This document shows positions 9,431-19,035 of a stretch of DNA of 55,970 nt, piece by piece. Numbering within the stretch: the first letter of the stretch is position 1; every line of letters begins with the position of its first letter. The notes beneath the pieces are model-generated. The model saw nothing but the letters and a program-made list of their open reading frames with translations. It did not search any database and was not told the origin of the DNA. The position numbers were made by a program, and so were the translations under genes. Origin of the DNA: Methylomonas rosea (lineage in GTDB: Bacteria > Pseudomonadota > Gammaproteobacteria > Methylococcales > Methylomonadaceae); NCBI RefSeq assembly GCF_024505055.1, contig NZ_JANIBL010000031.1, positions 1-55,970 on the forward strand. Reading direction: 5' to 3'.

Positions 9431-10426
9431 TCAAGTTTGCGCTAATTCGCGAATTTCCCAGTCGGCCTTGATTTGCAGAATTTGTGGTTGGATGTCCAGA
9501 AAACAGGCTACCATCGCCGGGTCGAAATGCTGCCCGGCACCCTCGCGGATAGTCGCGACCGCCTTATCGACCGGCCAAGCTTCCTTATAAGGCCGACGCA
9601 TGGTCAGTGCGTCAAACACATCGGCCACACCGACGATACGCACCGATTCGGGAATGTTTAGGTCCGCCAGTCGATTCGGGTAACCGGTGCCATCCCATTT
9701 TTCGTGATGCGACAAGGCCACTTCGGCGGCCAGTTTAAAAATCGGTGCATCGCTTTTCGACAGAATATCGTAACCAATCTGACAATGCCGACGCATGATG
9801 CGCCATTCTTCCTCATTCAGCGCGCCAGGTTTACTGAGTACAGCGTCAGGTACGCCGATTTTGCCGGTATCATGCATTGTCGCGGCAAACTCCAGTAATT
9901 CGGCATCGGCGCATGTCCAGCCGACATTTAGGGCCAAGGCTTTGGCATAAGCGGCCATTCGCCAAATATGTACCCCGGTGTCGTTGTCGTTATAGTGTCC
10001 GGCTTCGCCCAGCATATAGATTGCATCGCGGTGGCTTTTTTCCAATTGTGTCGCTCTAACCAGCGACAAATGAGTTTTCACGCGCGCGCGCACCAGACTG
10101 GGCACCACCGGCTTACTCAAATAATCCACGCAACCCACCGCAAATCCTTGCTCCTCATCGCCCAAGTCAGATAAAGCCGTGACGAATATGACCGGGATGG
10201 TTTCGGTGGCCGGATCGGCTTTCAAAGCCCGACAGACTTGGTAGCCGTTCATGTCCGGCATCTGAATGTCCAACAAAATTAAACTCGGCCTGTGTTTGGC
10301 AACCGCCAGCAGAGTTTCCTGACCGTTACGCGCAAAGACCAAATGATATGCGGGTTCGAGAATTTCGCGGAGTATCGCCAAATTCGCGGGCTCGTCATCC
10401 ACGATCAAAATAGGACTATTAGGCAT
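9431..10426 (-). CDS. response regulator with HD-GYP c-di-GMP phosphodiesterase domain
   Basis: 331 residues. Receiver domain at 1-125: acidic pair in ILIVDDEPAN, phospho-acceptor Asp in LILLDIQMPDM (about 53), and lysine in YLSKPV. The HD-GYP domain follows: HDTGKIGVPD, then HHEKWDGTGYPN, with the intervening metal-binding histidines, so a working cyclic-di-GMP phosphodiesterase is expected (RpfG family). The gene begins 7 bases after the stop of the hybrid kinase gene (10434-14291), on the same strand. The kinase therefore very probably signals to it, through its Hpt domain, to lower cyclic di-GMP. Confidence 0.92.
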   Translation of the reverse strand: MPNSPILIVDDEPANLAILREILEPAYHLVFARNGQETLLAVAKHRPSLILLDIQMPDMNGYQVCRALKADPATETIPVIFVTALSDLGDEEQGFAVGCVDYLSKPVVPSLVRARVKTHLSLVRATQLEKSHRDAIYMLGEAGHYNDNDTGVHIWRMAAYAKALALNVGWTCADAELLEFAATMHDTGKIGVPDAVLSKPGALNEEEWRIMRRHCQIGYDILSKSDAPIFKLAAEVALSHHEKWDGTGYPNRLADLNIPESVRIVGVADVFDALTMRRPYKEAWPVDKAVATIREGAGQHFDPAMVACFLDIQPQILQIKADWEIRELAQT

Positions 10427-10433
10427 GGGTTTC

Positions 10434-13400
10434 TTACTGGGTTGGTGTGTCGAGCTGGTTTATTAACGCCAGAGCTAAGCTTTCAGCTTCCCGGAAATTA
10501 TAGTCGCGAATTTGCATGGCAAGCGGCGCCAATAAATCGGCGTCTACCAAGCCCTCCAGTTTAACCAGTGTGCGCTCGGCATGACCTGGGTTATCTTCAT
10601 CCAGCGCCGTTAATAGTTCGCCCAGCAGGGGGGGGATACCACCCTGCGCTTCGGCTTGGATGTCATAATCAAGCGGTGGCGTTGTGTTTGGGCTTAAGTT
10701 GCCGATGCTGATGATAACCACGTCAATCGCTTGTTGCAGCGCTGCGGAGGCCGCAGCTAGCGGCTCACCGTGACTCAAGGCCGTTTCGAGTTCGGCGCTG
10801 AGTGTGGCTACATCTGTCAAAGCCAAACCGTACGCCGCGCCTTTTAGTTTGTGCGCCAAGGCCGCTACCTCGGCAAGCTTCCCTTGCTCGGCGGCAACAC
10901 TGATTTCCTGTCCGGCATAGCGGTACTGATCGACAAACCGCGCTAGATAGGCCTGATATAGATCGAGCTTGCGCCACATTTTTAGGCCGGTGTTGAAGTC
11001 GATTCCCGGCCAATCGTCTGGATCTGGATGTGTCGCCGTGAAGAGTGGGGCGGATTGGTCGTTGGGAATTACCCGGTCATGCGGATCGGCGGGTGCAAGA
11101 CCTAAAAGCCCGAGCGGCGATTTGTTTGCAGCCCAACGCGTGATCAAAGCCAACATTTTCGGCACGTTAAATGGCTTGGCAATAAAATCGTTCATGCCGG
11201 CTTCCAGTGCCGCATCCTGCAAGTTTTTAAACGCCCCGGCCGTGAGTGCCAGAATGGGTAAATCAGCCCAAGCCGGGTTTTCGCGTATCCGTCGAGTGGC
11301 GGCATAACCGTCCATGCGCGGCATTTGCACATCCATCAACACCAAATCCACTGCGTCAGGATGGTTGAACAGCCAATCCACGGCGTCTTGACCGTCGCTT
11401 GCCAAACTGATTTGTGCGCCCTCGGACTCTAAAATGCGGCTGGCCACTTCGCGATTGATGTCGCTATCGTCCACCACCAGTATCCGCAAACCTTGAATAC
11501 GGGTCCCTGCCGGAATTGACGATGTATCGGGTGCGGCTACCGGCGGCTGCGGCGATTTCGACAATACCGCCGCCACGGCGTTATACAATGCGGAAGGCGT
11601 TACCGGTTTATTCAATATCCCATCGACATGATTCATGTCGGGCTGAGCCGCCAGCCGTTCACGGGAATAAGACGCGCTGATCATCAGGATAATAGCTATT
11701 CGCGGCTGATTGAGCTCAACGGCGGGCAGAGAGGCGCGGATCGATTCCGCTGCGCTCATACCGTCGACTCCCGGCATCGGCCAATCCAGCAGCACCACAT
11801 CATAGGGTGCGGCGCTCTCAAGACCGGCTAAGAGCTCGACGATTGCCGCCTGGCCCGAAGCGACCGGAGTGGTATCCCAAGCAAGACCCCGCGCCGACAT
11901 ATGCACTGCTTCGCGCGTATGCTCACAATCATCGACCACCAGCAATTTCAAATTGTGCAAGGGTGGGATGGCTTGCGTCTGATTGAAATCAAGGTGGCGC
12001 TGCAAACGCAGTACAAACCAAAATTCGCTGCCTTGGCCGGCTACACTGCTTACCCGTAACTCGCCACCCATTAAATCCACCAACTGGCGACAAATTGTCA
12101 ATCCAAGGCCGGAGCCACCAAAGCGGCGGCTGATAGTATTGTCGGCCTGGGTGAAGGCGGCAAACACCTCGTCCAGTTGCTGTTCGGAAATACCGATACC
12201 GGTATCGCGCACGGCAAAGCGTACCGCCACCGTATCGCCGTTTTGCCAGTCATCGGCAGTAACGCGCAACACGACCTCGCCGCGTTCGGTAAATTTAATC
12301 GCATTGCCGAGCAAATTAATCAAGACTTGCTGGATACGCAAGCCATCGCCAATCAGGGCATCGATACCCGCTGGCGGGATGATGATCAATTCCAGATTTT
12401 TTTGGTCGGCCGACGCCGCCATCAATGCCGCGAGATGGTCGAACATATCGCTGAGCCGGAAAGGTAGGTTTTCGATCTCCAGGCGTCCGGCTTCGATTTT
12501 GGAAAAATCCAGAATATCGTTAATGATCGCTAACAAGGAGCGCCCGGCATCGCGAATTTTCCTCACCAAACTGCGTTCTTCTTCGTTCAGGGCGTGCTGT
12601 TCCAGTAAATAACAAAACCCCAGTACCGCATTCATGGGTGTGCGGATTTCGTGGCTCATATTCGCCACAAAACTGCTTTTTACCCGCGTCAAACGCTCTG
12701 CGCGCTGCAATGCTTGGTTGAGTTCTTCCGTGCGTTGTTCGACCAGGTTTTGCAAATGATCCCGATATTGCAGCAGTTCCATCTCTTGTTTTTTACGCAC
12801 GCTGATGTCCTGTACCGTGGCAACCCGGTACATTACCTTTTGCTCGGCATTTTTAACGCTGACCAAATCCACCGCCACATCAAACTCAGAACCGTCTTTG
12901 CGCCGATAAACCGATTCGTAGCGTATCTTGCCGAATTGGTCGGCTTCACAGAGACGGCGTCTGGCCGACTCGACGTGTTCAGGCGCATACAGGGATAGAA
13001 TAAATTGACCTTCAAACTGATCGGCATTGTCGTAACCCAACATGTCGGCGAACGCCGGATTGCAGGTCACCAGACGCCCCGTCTCGGGGTTGCCGATGGC
13101 TATGCCGTGCCCGCAGTAGCGGAAAGCATCGACCCAACGTTGCTTTTCGGCGGCCGCGACTTTGGCTTCGGTGATATCTTGCACCGTTCCAATCAAGCGC
13201 AAGGGTTGACCATCGACAGTGGTTTCCAATTTGGCTTTGGACAACACCCAACGCTGCTGTCCTTGCGCGGTGAAAATGCGGTATTCCAAACCGTTACCGC
13301 TATCACCCGCCAAACAGTCCTGATGCCATGCACGTCTGGCTGCACGATCATCGGGATGCACCATTTCGTAAAGCTGTTCCATGCTCAAGGCTTGATCAGT

Positions 13401-14291
13401 TGCGGATGAAAGTCCAAATACCCGGAAGGTTTCCTCGCTCCACATAGCTTGCCCGCCCGGTAGGTAGCGGACCCACGAACCAATATGAGCAACGGCCTGA
13501 GAGTCTGCCAGCAATCGTTCTTTTTCAATAAGGGTTTGTTCCATTTGTCGGCGTTCGGTGATGTCTACCACGATACCTCGATACAGTATTGTCCGGCCTT
13601 GCCCGTCCAATTCCGGCTGTCCACGCGACATTAGCCAGCGTTCCCGGCCGTCAACCAGTTCGGCAAGCCGCCATTCCACGTTCAACTCGTTATTTTGCTT
13701 TACCGCTTGGTGAATTGCCGCTTGCACGATGGCGCGATCATCCGGATGCACAGTGGACAGCCAGACGTCGTAGCAGGCTTGGCAAGAAAACGGCTCCAAG
13801 CCGTACAAACGCCATAGGCCTTCATCCCATTGATTTTCGTTAGTCTGTAAATTCCACTCCCAGATACCGGCGTCGGCAGCGCGTAGCGCTTGGTTCAATC
13901 GCCGATGATTAACGTCTGATTCCAAACTGGCAATTCGCTGCAACTCGACTTTGGAACGGCGTAATTGTTCGAAAGCCAAATTAAATGACAGCCCCATCAA
14001 GGCAAAAATAGCCGTGGAATAGTAATAGCGCACGTCCGAGACGTTAAAACTTCCCTCGGGCGGAATAAAAAAATACATCCCGATTAAAACGGCGAAGGCT
14101 GTAGCGATCAGGCCACTGATCAATCCTCCCAAGTAGGCGCTTAAAAATACTGCCGGGTAAAACAATATCCAGGTCAGTGGCGACAGCGCGGCCCATAGCC
14201 ACCATTGCAGTAAACCGGCAACGATAGGAATCGCCAAAGACAGAACCGAAGTCGGGTTTATCGGCATGTGGCGGAAGCGGATGTTAAGCAT
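10434..14291 (-). CDS. hybrid sensor histidine kinase (DUF4118-PAS x3-HisKA-HATPase-REC x2-Hpt)
   Basis: 1285 residues. Domains in order: a DUF4118 membrane region like that of KdpD (about 10-110, four hydrophobic helices), three PAS/PAC units (about 140-255, 260-375, 385-510), HisKA with phospho-accepting FVANMSHEIRTPMNAV (about 540), HATPase with GGSGLGLTICRQLV, a first receiver (LKLLVVDDCEH, DVVLLDWPMPG), a second receiver (LRILVVDDSDIN, LVLMDVQMPRMDG) and a C-terminal Hpt with AHKLKGAAYG (about 1150). This is a BarA/ArcB-like phosphorelay protein in the inner membrane. The ligand of the PAS region is unknown. It is co-transcribed with the HD-GYP regulator downstream. An alternative start at the second Met (MPINPTSVL) is possible. 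Confidence 0.92.
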   Translation of the reverse strand: MLNIRFRHMPINPTSVLSLAIPIVAGLLQWWLWAALSPLTWILFYPAVFLSAYLGGLISGLIATAFAVLIGMYFFIPPEGSFNVSDVRYYYSTAIFALMGLSFNLAFEQLRRSKVELQRIASLESDVNHRRLNQALRAADAGIWEWNLQTNENQWDEGLWRLYGLEPFSCQACYDVWLSTVHPDDRAIVQAAIHQAVKQNNELNVEWRLAELVDGRERWLMSRGQPELDGQGRTILYRGIVVDITERRQMEQTLIEKERLLADSQAVAHIGSWVRYLPGGQAMWSEETFRVFGLSSATDQALSMEQLYEMVHPDDRAARRAWHQDCLAGDSGNGLEYRIFTAQGQQRWVLSKAKLETTVDGQPLRLIGTVQDITEAKVAAAEKQRWVDAFRYCGHGIAIGNPETGRLVTCNPAFADMLGYDNADQFEGQFILSLYAPEHVESARRRLCEADQFGKIRYESVYRRKDGSEFDVAVDLVSVKNAEQKVMYRVATVQDISVRKKQEMELLQYRDHLQNLVEQRTEELNQALQRAERLTRVKSSFVANMSHEIRTPMNAVLGFCYLLEQHALNEEERSLVRKIRDAGRSLLAIINDILDFSKIEAGRLEIENLPFRLSDMFDHLAALMAASADQKNLELIIIPPAGIDALIGDGLRIQQVLINLLGNAIKFTERGEVVLRVTADDWQNGDTVAVRFAVRDTGIGISEQQLDEVFAAFTQADNTISRRFGGSGLGLTICRQLVDLMGGELRVSSVAGQGSEFWFVLRLQRHLDFNQTQAIPPLHNLKLLVVDDCEHTREAVHMSARGLAWDTTPVASGQAAIVELLAGLESAAPYDVVLLDWPMPGVDGMSAAESIRASLPAVELNQPRIAIILMISASYSRERLAAQPDMNHVDGILNKPVTPSALYNAVAAVLSKSPQPPVAAPDTSSIPAGTRIQGLRILVVDDSDINREVASRILESEGAQISLASDGQDAVDWLFNHPDAVDLVLMDVQMPRMDGYAATRRIRENPAWADLPILALTAGAFKNLQDAALEAGMNDFIAKPFNVPKMLALITRWAANKSPLGLLGLAPADPHDRVIPNDQSAPLFTATHPDPDDWPGIDFNTGLKMWRKLDLYQAYLARFVDQYRYAGQEISVAAEQGKLAEVAALAHKLKGAAYGLALTDVATLSAELETALSHGEPLAAASAALQQAIDVVIISIGNLSPNTTPPLDYDIQAEAQGGIPPLLGELLTALDEDNPGHAERTLVKLEGLVDADLLAPLAMQIRDYNFREAESLALALINQLDTPTQ

Positions 14292-14344
14292 GACGATGAA
14301 ACTGCCGGCAATTTGCGCTTCCGGACTGCAAACAACGCCAGAAC

Positions 14345-14719
14345 TTATGCATGCGAAACAATGCTGACAGTCACTCTATTGCCGATGCCACGGTAATGCA
14401 GGTGGTCAGATGCCAAGCTGTTGGCTATTAACGTTATCGCTTCGGCGCGATGGCAGGTGTTCTTGATGTCAAGGAAACACTGAACGTGCTGATTATGCGC
14501 CTGGTTCTCCAAGCCTATTCTGAGTGCGTCGAAGGACTTAATCCGAGCATTCTCATGCCAATAGAAATCGCAAGGATAGGCATGCAGCGTGTCTAGCGGC
14601 TGTTGTGCAGTGCTGGCAGTCAGGGTTTTAGACCCCGCGTCTTGCACAGGCAGCTTCGCAAGTGCCAACCAACACGCTGCGTCATCCACTATAGGAAACT
14701 TGTGCGAACCGAAAAGCAT
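14345..14719 (-). CDS. hypothetical protein
   Basis: 124 residues. GAGGGG sits a few bases before the ATG at 14719, a workable ribosome site, and no other gene competes for this stretch. The protein is polar with scattered His and Cys and no recognisable motif, signal peptide or membrane helix. It lies between the hybrid kinase start and the ssb terminator. I do not recognise it. It could be a spurious frame, and the coding evidence is length plus the ribosome site only. Confidence 0.35.
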   Translation of the reverse strand: MLFGSHKFPIVDDAACWLALAKLPVQDAGSKTLTASTAQQPLDTLHAYPCDFYWHENARIKSFDALRIGLENQAHNQHVQCFLDIKNTCHRAEAITLIANSLASDHLHYRGIGNRVTVSIVSHA

Positions 14720-14876
14720 GCGCCCCTCTAAATTTTATTGGTACCAGTCTAACGTGCTAGCTTACCAGATGAGTTTGTTGTGGCAAATATCTGGGGCTGG
14801 CGATCTCAACAGATTAAGGGGGGCTGAAGCAAGTAGCGTTTATGACGGCACCGAATAAACAGATTTCGCGCGCTAT

Positions 14877-14904
14877 AAAAAAGCCCCTGAGCAGGGGCTT
14901 TTTG
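14877..14904. terminator. rho-independent terminator after ssb
   Basis: GCCCCTGAGCAGGGGC stem (14883-14898), with A-run on the left and T-run on the right, so it works in both directions. It lies 20-45 bases beyond the ssb stop codon (minus strand), and nothing else reads into it from the left. Confidence 0.85.
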
Positions 14905-14922
14905 TTTTATATGAAGTGGTAA

Positions 14923-15384
14923 TTAAAACGGAATATCGTCGTCGAAATCGTCATAAGAAGCCGGTGCCGCTTGCGAGCCGGAAGGCGCGGACGGGCGATT
15001 GTCGTAACTGCTGGCCGGCGGCGTGTTGTTGTCTGAATAGCTGGCGGTGCCGCCACTTTTGCTGTCCAACATGTGCATATTGTCGGCCACGATTTCCGTT
15101 GTATAACGCTCCTGACCATCCTGGCCTTGCCACTTCTGCGTGCGGATCCGGCCTTCCACATAACATTGGCTGCCTTTTTTCAGATACTCGCCGGCGATTT
15201 TTGCCAGACCGCTGAAAAACACCACCCGATGCCATTCGGTTTCTTCCTTACGTTCATTGGTATTACGGTCTTTCCAGCGGCGGCTGGTGGCCAAGCGGAT
15301 GGTGGTAATCGCGTCGCCGCTGGGCATATAGCGTACTTCCGGATCGGCGCCGAGGCGGCCGATCAGCATAACTTTATTTAGCAT
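14923..15384 (-). CDS. ssb: single-stranded DNA-binding protein
   Basis: 153 residues. An N-terminal OB fold (about 1-110) opens [19 protein letters not shown] and includes [23 protein letters not shown] and [11 protein letters not shown], all standard SSB signatures. A Gly/Ser/Pro/Asp-rich linker follows, then the acidic tip DFDDDIPF that recruits partner proteins. Length fits the family (about 150-180). It covers single-stranded DNA in replication and repair. It lies 36 bases after the MFS carrier gene, an ssb neighbour seen in many gammaproteobacteria, and ends at the terminator at 14877-14904. Confidence 0.97.
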   Translation of the reverse strand: MLNKVMLIGRLGADPEVRYMPSGDAITTIRLATSRRWKDRNTNERKEETEWHRVVFFSGLAKIAGEYLKKGSQCYVEGRIRTQKWQGQDGQERYTTEIVADNMHMLDSKSGGTASYSDNNTPPASSYDNRPSAPSGSQAAPASYDDFDDDIPF

Positions 15385-15420
15385 GGTGTTCTCCGTGTAA
15401 AAATTGCGAGTAACAGCAGC

Positions 15421-16806
15421 TTACTGCCACTGCTTCAAAAAAAGACCTAATTGGTTTTTGTCGAGCTGCTGGTTATCGACTTTAAGATAAGCGGCATTTT
15501 CTTCGAAATGCAGCCGCACTTCCTCAATGCCATTGATGGCCAGCAAAGCCTTGGAAAATTCCGCTCCACGTTCCGGTTTGATCGCTTGCAAGGACAACAG
15601 CAAGTTCGCCCAGTAACGCGGCGGCGACATGAACAGCGCGATGACTATCCAACTGGCGGCGACGCCCGCTGAAAACATAAACACCGCCGCAGCGCCGAAC
15701 TCACCATACAACCAGCCGCCGGCACCACCGCCTAAAAACGCGCCGAGGAATTGCGCACTGGAATAGATGCCCATCGCGGTGCCTTTTAAATCGCCGGGCG
15801 CGGTTTTGGAAATCAAGGATGGCAAGGTAGCTTCCAGCAAGTTAAAACCGCAGAAGAAGATCCACAAGCAGGCGATCAAGCCGGTCAATTCGCCGTGGAA
15901 TAATACAAAACCGATATTAGCAATCACCAGGGTAAAAATCGCACCGATAAACACCTTCTTCATCTGCCGTTTTTTCTCAGCGATGATCACAAAGGGGATA
16001 ATCATCGCCATCGACGTCACCAACACCGGCAGATACACCATCCAGTGACTGCCGCCTTGCAGGCCGGTATCGCGCATCAGTAGCGGCACCACGACGAAGC
16101 TGGCCATCAGGATCAAATGCAGCGCAAAAATGCCGTAGTTCAGGCGCAACAAATCGGCATTTTTGATCACCGAACCCAGTTCAGAAGGGATGTATTCGGC
16201 ATCGCGATGCGTCGTAATTTTTTCGGGGTTGGGCACCACGAACAGAATCACTAAAATCGCCAAGGCCGCCAGCACCGCAATCATCCAGAAGATACCGGCA
16301 ATCCCGAAATGATGGGCAATGACAGGACCCATCGTAATGGCTACGCCGAACGACACGCCGATGCTGGCGCCTATGGTAGCCATGGCTTTGGTGCGGTGTA
16401 CTTCCTGGGTCAAGTCTGCAAGCAACGCCATTACCGCAGCGGAAATAGCCCCGCAACCCTGTAAGGCTCGGCCAATCAAAACCCCGTAAATATCGGTCGC
16501 CAGCGCCGCCCAAACGCTGCCGGCCACGAATAATATCAAACCGATCACTATTACGGTCTTGCGGCTGAAGCGGTCGGATAACAAACCGAACGGAATTTGC
16601 AGAATGGCTTGGGTCAGGCCATAGATACCCATCGTCAGGCCGACCAGTTTCGGCGTAGATCCCGGCATTTGTTCGGTAAACAGCGACAACACCGGCAGCA
16701 GCATGAACAAACCCAGCATCCTGAGCGCATAGATACTGGCCAGCGATACGGTAGCCCGCTTCTCCATGGCCGTCATCGGACTGGTAATATCCTGAACCTG
16801 TGTCAA
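15421..16806 (-). CDS. MFS transporter, YajR-like with C-terminal soluble domain
   Basis: 461 residues from a TTG start at 16806, chosen because GAGGAG lies about 8 bases upstream; ATG at codon 11 or 14 is an alternative. Twelve membrane helices in two halves, with the MFS loop motif GLLSDRFSRKTVI after helix 2 and RALQGCGAISAA in helix 4. The last 60 or so residues (from about 395, GAEFSKALLAINGIEEVRLHF) form a soluble ferredoxin-like domain like the YAM domain of E. coli YajR (454 residues). YajR is a proton-driven efflux carrier of uncertain substrate. It is transcribed with ssb. Confidence 0.88.
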   Translation of the reverse strand: MTQVQDITSPMTAMEKRATVSLASIYALRMLGLFMLLPVLSLFTEQMPGSTPKLVGLTMGIYGLTQAILQIPFGLLSDRFSRKTVIVIGLILFVAGSVWAALATDIYGVLIGRALQGCGAISAAVMALLADLTQEVHRTKAMATIGASIGVSFGVAITMGPVIAHHFGIAGIFWMIAVLAALAILVILFVVPNPEKITTHRDAEYIPSELGSVIKNADLLRLNYGIFALHLILMASFVVVPLLMRDTGLQGGSHWMVYLPVLVTSMAMIIPFVIIAEKKRQMKKVFIGAIFTLVIANIGFVLFHGELTGLIACLWIFFCGFNLLEATLPSLISKTAPGDLKGTAMGIYSSAQFLGAFLGGGAGGWLYGEFGAAAVFMFSAGVAASWIVIALFMSPPRYWANLLLSLQAIKPERGAEFSKALLAINGIEEVRLHFEENAAYLKVDNQQLDKNQLGLFLKQWQ

Positions 16807-17165
16807 ACCTGTAACTCCTCTTCGCCTTGATATGGTTTAAGACGCTTATAGTACCAGTTTATCGCTACCCTGCTCCAGCAGAGCGGCCTAAATCGCAAGT
16901 CAACAGCAAACGGCGTTCAACGACATATTGAGTGGATTTCAGTGCAATGCCAACCTGAATGCGCATTATGAATCATGACAAATTGATCGATTTCGACGGT
17001 CTGCGCTTAGTTGACCGCTAGCCGACAAGGTTTATTTATCCAATTAATTCGTATCCGCCACAAAGCGAAGCTGTCTCTGTACTGCGGCAAATACTCGCGC
17101 ATTTATTGATTTTTACAGAATTGCTATGCTAAGCAGCGAGCATCATTATCTACCGGAGAGAATGC
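16807..17165. other. 359-bp gap between divergent genes
   Basis: This stretch lies between the MFS start (minus) and the gene at 17166 (plus), so it should hold both promoters. I see no ORF, hairpin or recognisable regulatory site beyond the GAGGAG ribosome site of the MFS gene (about 16813-16820) and GGAGAG (17155-17160) serving 17166. Confidence 0.5.
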
Positions 17166-17831
17166 GTGGATACCAGATTAAAACCCGAGAATAATCAGGC
17201 TTTGGTCATTCTGCTCGGCATCACCGCGGACGCTGCCTGTAAGAGCCATGTGCTGGATTATTATCGCCGCCACAGCCATTTCCGTGTGTTTCTACCGAAT
17301 CATTGCCAATATTTCGGGATTGACTTTGCCGCCGGACAACTTTGCCATTTCCTTGATAAACACGATCTCCGTGAATTCGAGCGCTGCCATTTCATCTGCT
17401 ACATTTCCGGCGGGTTTATTTTGCGCCGCGCCCTGGCTGACAGTCCCTTGCCGAACCTTGGTCGCGTGGTGTACGTGCGTTCGCCGTTGCAGGAACGCGT
17501 ACCGCGATTGTCATTGCGGCGTTACGGCCCGTTGCCGCTGCTGAAGTTCGGCAAAATTCTGCTGGATCTGGCCGGCGACCGCAAAGACCGTTTGCCCGAG
17601 CTTCGTACTGATTGCGGCTATGTTCTGGAAAGTGGCGTTTCCGCACAGGCGGCAGAACTGGGGTTGACTGCGGATGACTTCGCTCGCTGTCGCGAAGATT
17701 CGCGTTTTGCAATCCCCAGTGACATGCCAATTTTGACGACGCCATTGAGCCATGATCAGGTATACAGTGACGACACGCTATTGGCGCAGATGCTGGCTTT
17801 TATCGAATCCGGCAGCTTCCAGCATGCATAA
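17166..17831 (+). CDS. alpha/beta-hydrolase-like protein, function unknown
   Basis: 221 residues from GTG 17166; GGAGAG at 17155-17160 supports it, and the nearby ATG 17162 is out of frame and stops soon. An opening strand (QALVILLGITADAACKSH), then CHFICYISGGFILRRAL near residue 80, resembles the beta5-nucleophile-elbow-helix of alpha/beta hydrolases with S-G-G, although the classical G-x-S-x-G is imperfect. The final part has LTTPLSHDQVY, where a catalytic His could fall. The fold assignment is an inference from strand order. It starts a plus-strand run with the amidohydrolase (14 bases on) and a small DMT protein, facing the CdsA/CDP-alcohol-transferase genes, so a role in lipid or head-group turnover is possible. 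Confidence 0.6.
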   Translation: MDTRLKPENNQALVILLGITADAACKSHVLDYYRRHSHFRVFLPNHCQYFGIDFAAGQLCHFLDKHDLREFERCHFICYISGGFILRRALADSPLPNLGRVVYVRSPLQERVPRLSLRRYGPLPLLKFGKILLDLAGDRKDRLPELRTDCGYVLESGVSAQAAELGLTADDFARCREDSRFAIPSDMPILTTPLSHDQVYSDDTLLAQMLAFIESGSFQHA

Positions 17832-17845
17832 TTTGGGGTCCTGAA

Positions 17846-18682
17846 ATGATCATCGATGGCCATCGCCACATTATCGACAGCTACCAGCCGATTCTGGCGG
17901 AAATGGACGCATTCGGCATAGACAAGACTGTGCTGGTCGGTGTCGGGGTGCGCGATCTGGGACCGGTAACTATTGCCGACTCATGGGTGTTTCGTTGGCA
18001 TTTTCTGTTTCGGACTTTGGGAATGCTAAAGGCCAGGCAACTGGTTTCTTCTCCTGCCTTCCAAAGCAATCTGCTAACTAATCCGCGTAACGATGCGGTG
18101 CTGGCGGCCATCAAGCGAAGGCCGGACCGCTTCTGGGGGTTTGCCTTCATCAATCCGGAATCCGCGCAAGCCCCGGATGAACTGCAACGCTGCTTAGACC
18201 AAGGCATGCAAGGGTTAAAACTAGCCTTGGTGCAGTATCCCACCGATCTGTGTGGTGCAAAAATGGCGGCGCTGTGTGAGGTGGCAGCCGGCCAAGCTAT
18301 TCCAGTTTTCATGCACTTGGGCTTGACCAAGGCCAGTTCACACGCCGACGGTTTGATAAAACACTTTCCGCAGGTCAAATTCATCATTGCCCATGCCGGC
18401 GTGCAATGTTTTGATGAAACGCTGGCGTTGGCGCGTCAACGCGACAACGTATTCGTCGACACCTCCAGCTACATAGCAACAGCAGCAAAAATTCGGCGGC
18501 TGTGCGCTAAGCTAGGCGCCGGCAAATTGATTTTCGGCTCGGATATTCCGGTGATGTGCGGCAGCTTGCGCGAAGCTCTGGATAAGATCGACGCATTGGC
18601 CGTTCCCGCTTCGGAAAAAGCCAAGATACTCGGCGGTAATCTATTATCAATATTGCAAACCACCTCAACCCTAACCCGGTAA
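17846..18682 (+). CDS. amidohydrolase (amidohydrolase_2 / TIM-barrel metal hydrolase)
   Basis: 278 residues. Metal ligands of the family are visible: H-x-H in MIIDGHRHIID (residues 6-8), a His in PVFMHLGL (about 157), another in FIIAHAGV (about 181), and the terminal Asp in LIFGSDIPVM (about 234). Members include ACMSD-type decarboxylases and related hydrolases, so the exact reaction is open. It is predicted to be cytoplasmic. It is sandwiched in a tight run (14 bases after the hydrolase-like gene, 5 before the small transporter), which implies an operon. Confidence 0.85.
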   Translation: MIIDGHRHIIDSYQPILAEMDAFGIDKTVLVGVGVRDLGPVTIADSWVFRWHFLFRTLGMLKARQLVSSPAFQSNLLTNPRNDAVLAAIKRRPDRFWGFAFINPESAQAPDELQRCLDQGMQGLKLALVQYPTDLCGAKMAALCEVAAGQAIPVFMHLGLTKASSHADGLIKHFPQVKFIIAHAGVQCFDETLALARQRDNVFVDTSSYIATAAKIRRLCAKLGAGKLIFGSDIPVMCGSLREALDKIDALAVPASEKAKILGGNLLSILQTTSTLTR

Positions 18683-18687
18683 AGCTC

Positions 18688-19035
18688 ATGCGGACGCCGT
18701 TCCTCTCCATCCTGTTTTTCATCGTCGCCTCGGTAGCAGGCGCGGCTGGTCAATACCTATACAAGTCCGGCGCAGAAGCGGCGAATTCAGGAATATGGTC
18801 TTACCTTTTGAATTTAAAACTGTGGGCCGGGGTGGCTTGTTATATCGCGGTGATGGCGTTGTTCATCGCCGCTTTTAAAAAAGGCGGCTCGCCGGCGGTG
18901 TTGTATCCGATCTATGCCTCGACCTTCATCTGGGCGGCGATATTCGGTTGGCTCTGGTACGGAATACCGATTAAAGCCGTCAATGTAGCCGGCATGCTGT
19001 GCCTGGTGTTGGGCATGGTGCTGATGGGGCTTTGA
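18688..19035 (+). CDS. small DMT-superfamily membrane protein (EamA/SMR-like, ArnE-type)
   Basis: 115 residues, almost entirely four membrane helices: LSILFFIVASVAGAAGQYLY, LWAGVACYIAVMALFIAAF, VLYPIYASTFIWAAIFGWLW and VAGMLCLVLGMVLMG. The PIYA.....A..F.W.WY pattern fits small EamA/SMR proteins such as ArnE/F subunits that flip undecaprenyl-linked sugars, as well as drug exporters of the SMR group. Its stop TGA (19033-19035) directly abuts the stop of the convergent CdsA-like gene (TCA 19036-19038). The substrate is not evident. The neighbourhood suggests a lipid-linked one. Confidence 0.8.
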   Translation: MRTPFLSILFFIVASVAGAAGQYLYKSGAEAANSGIWSYLLNLKLWAGVACYIAVMALFIAAFKKGGSPAVLYPIYASTFIWAAIFGWLWYGIPIKAVNVAGMLCLVLGMVLMGL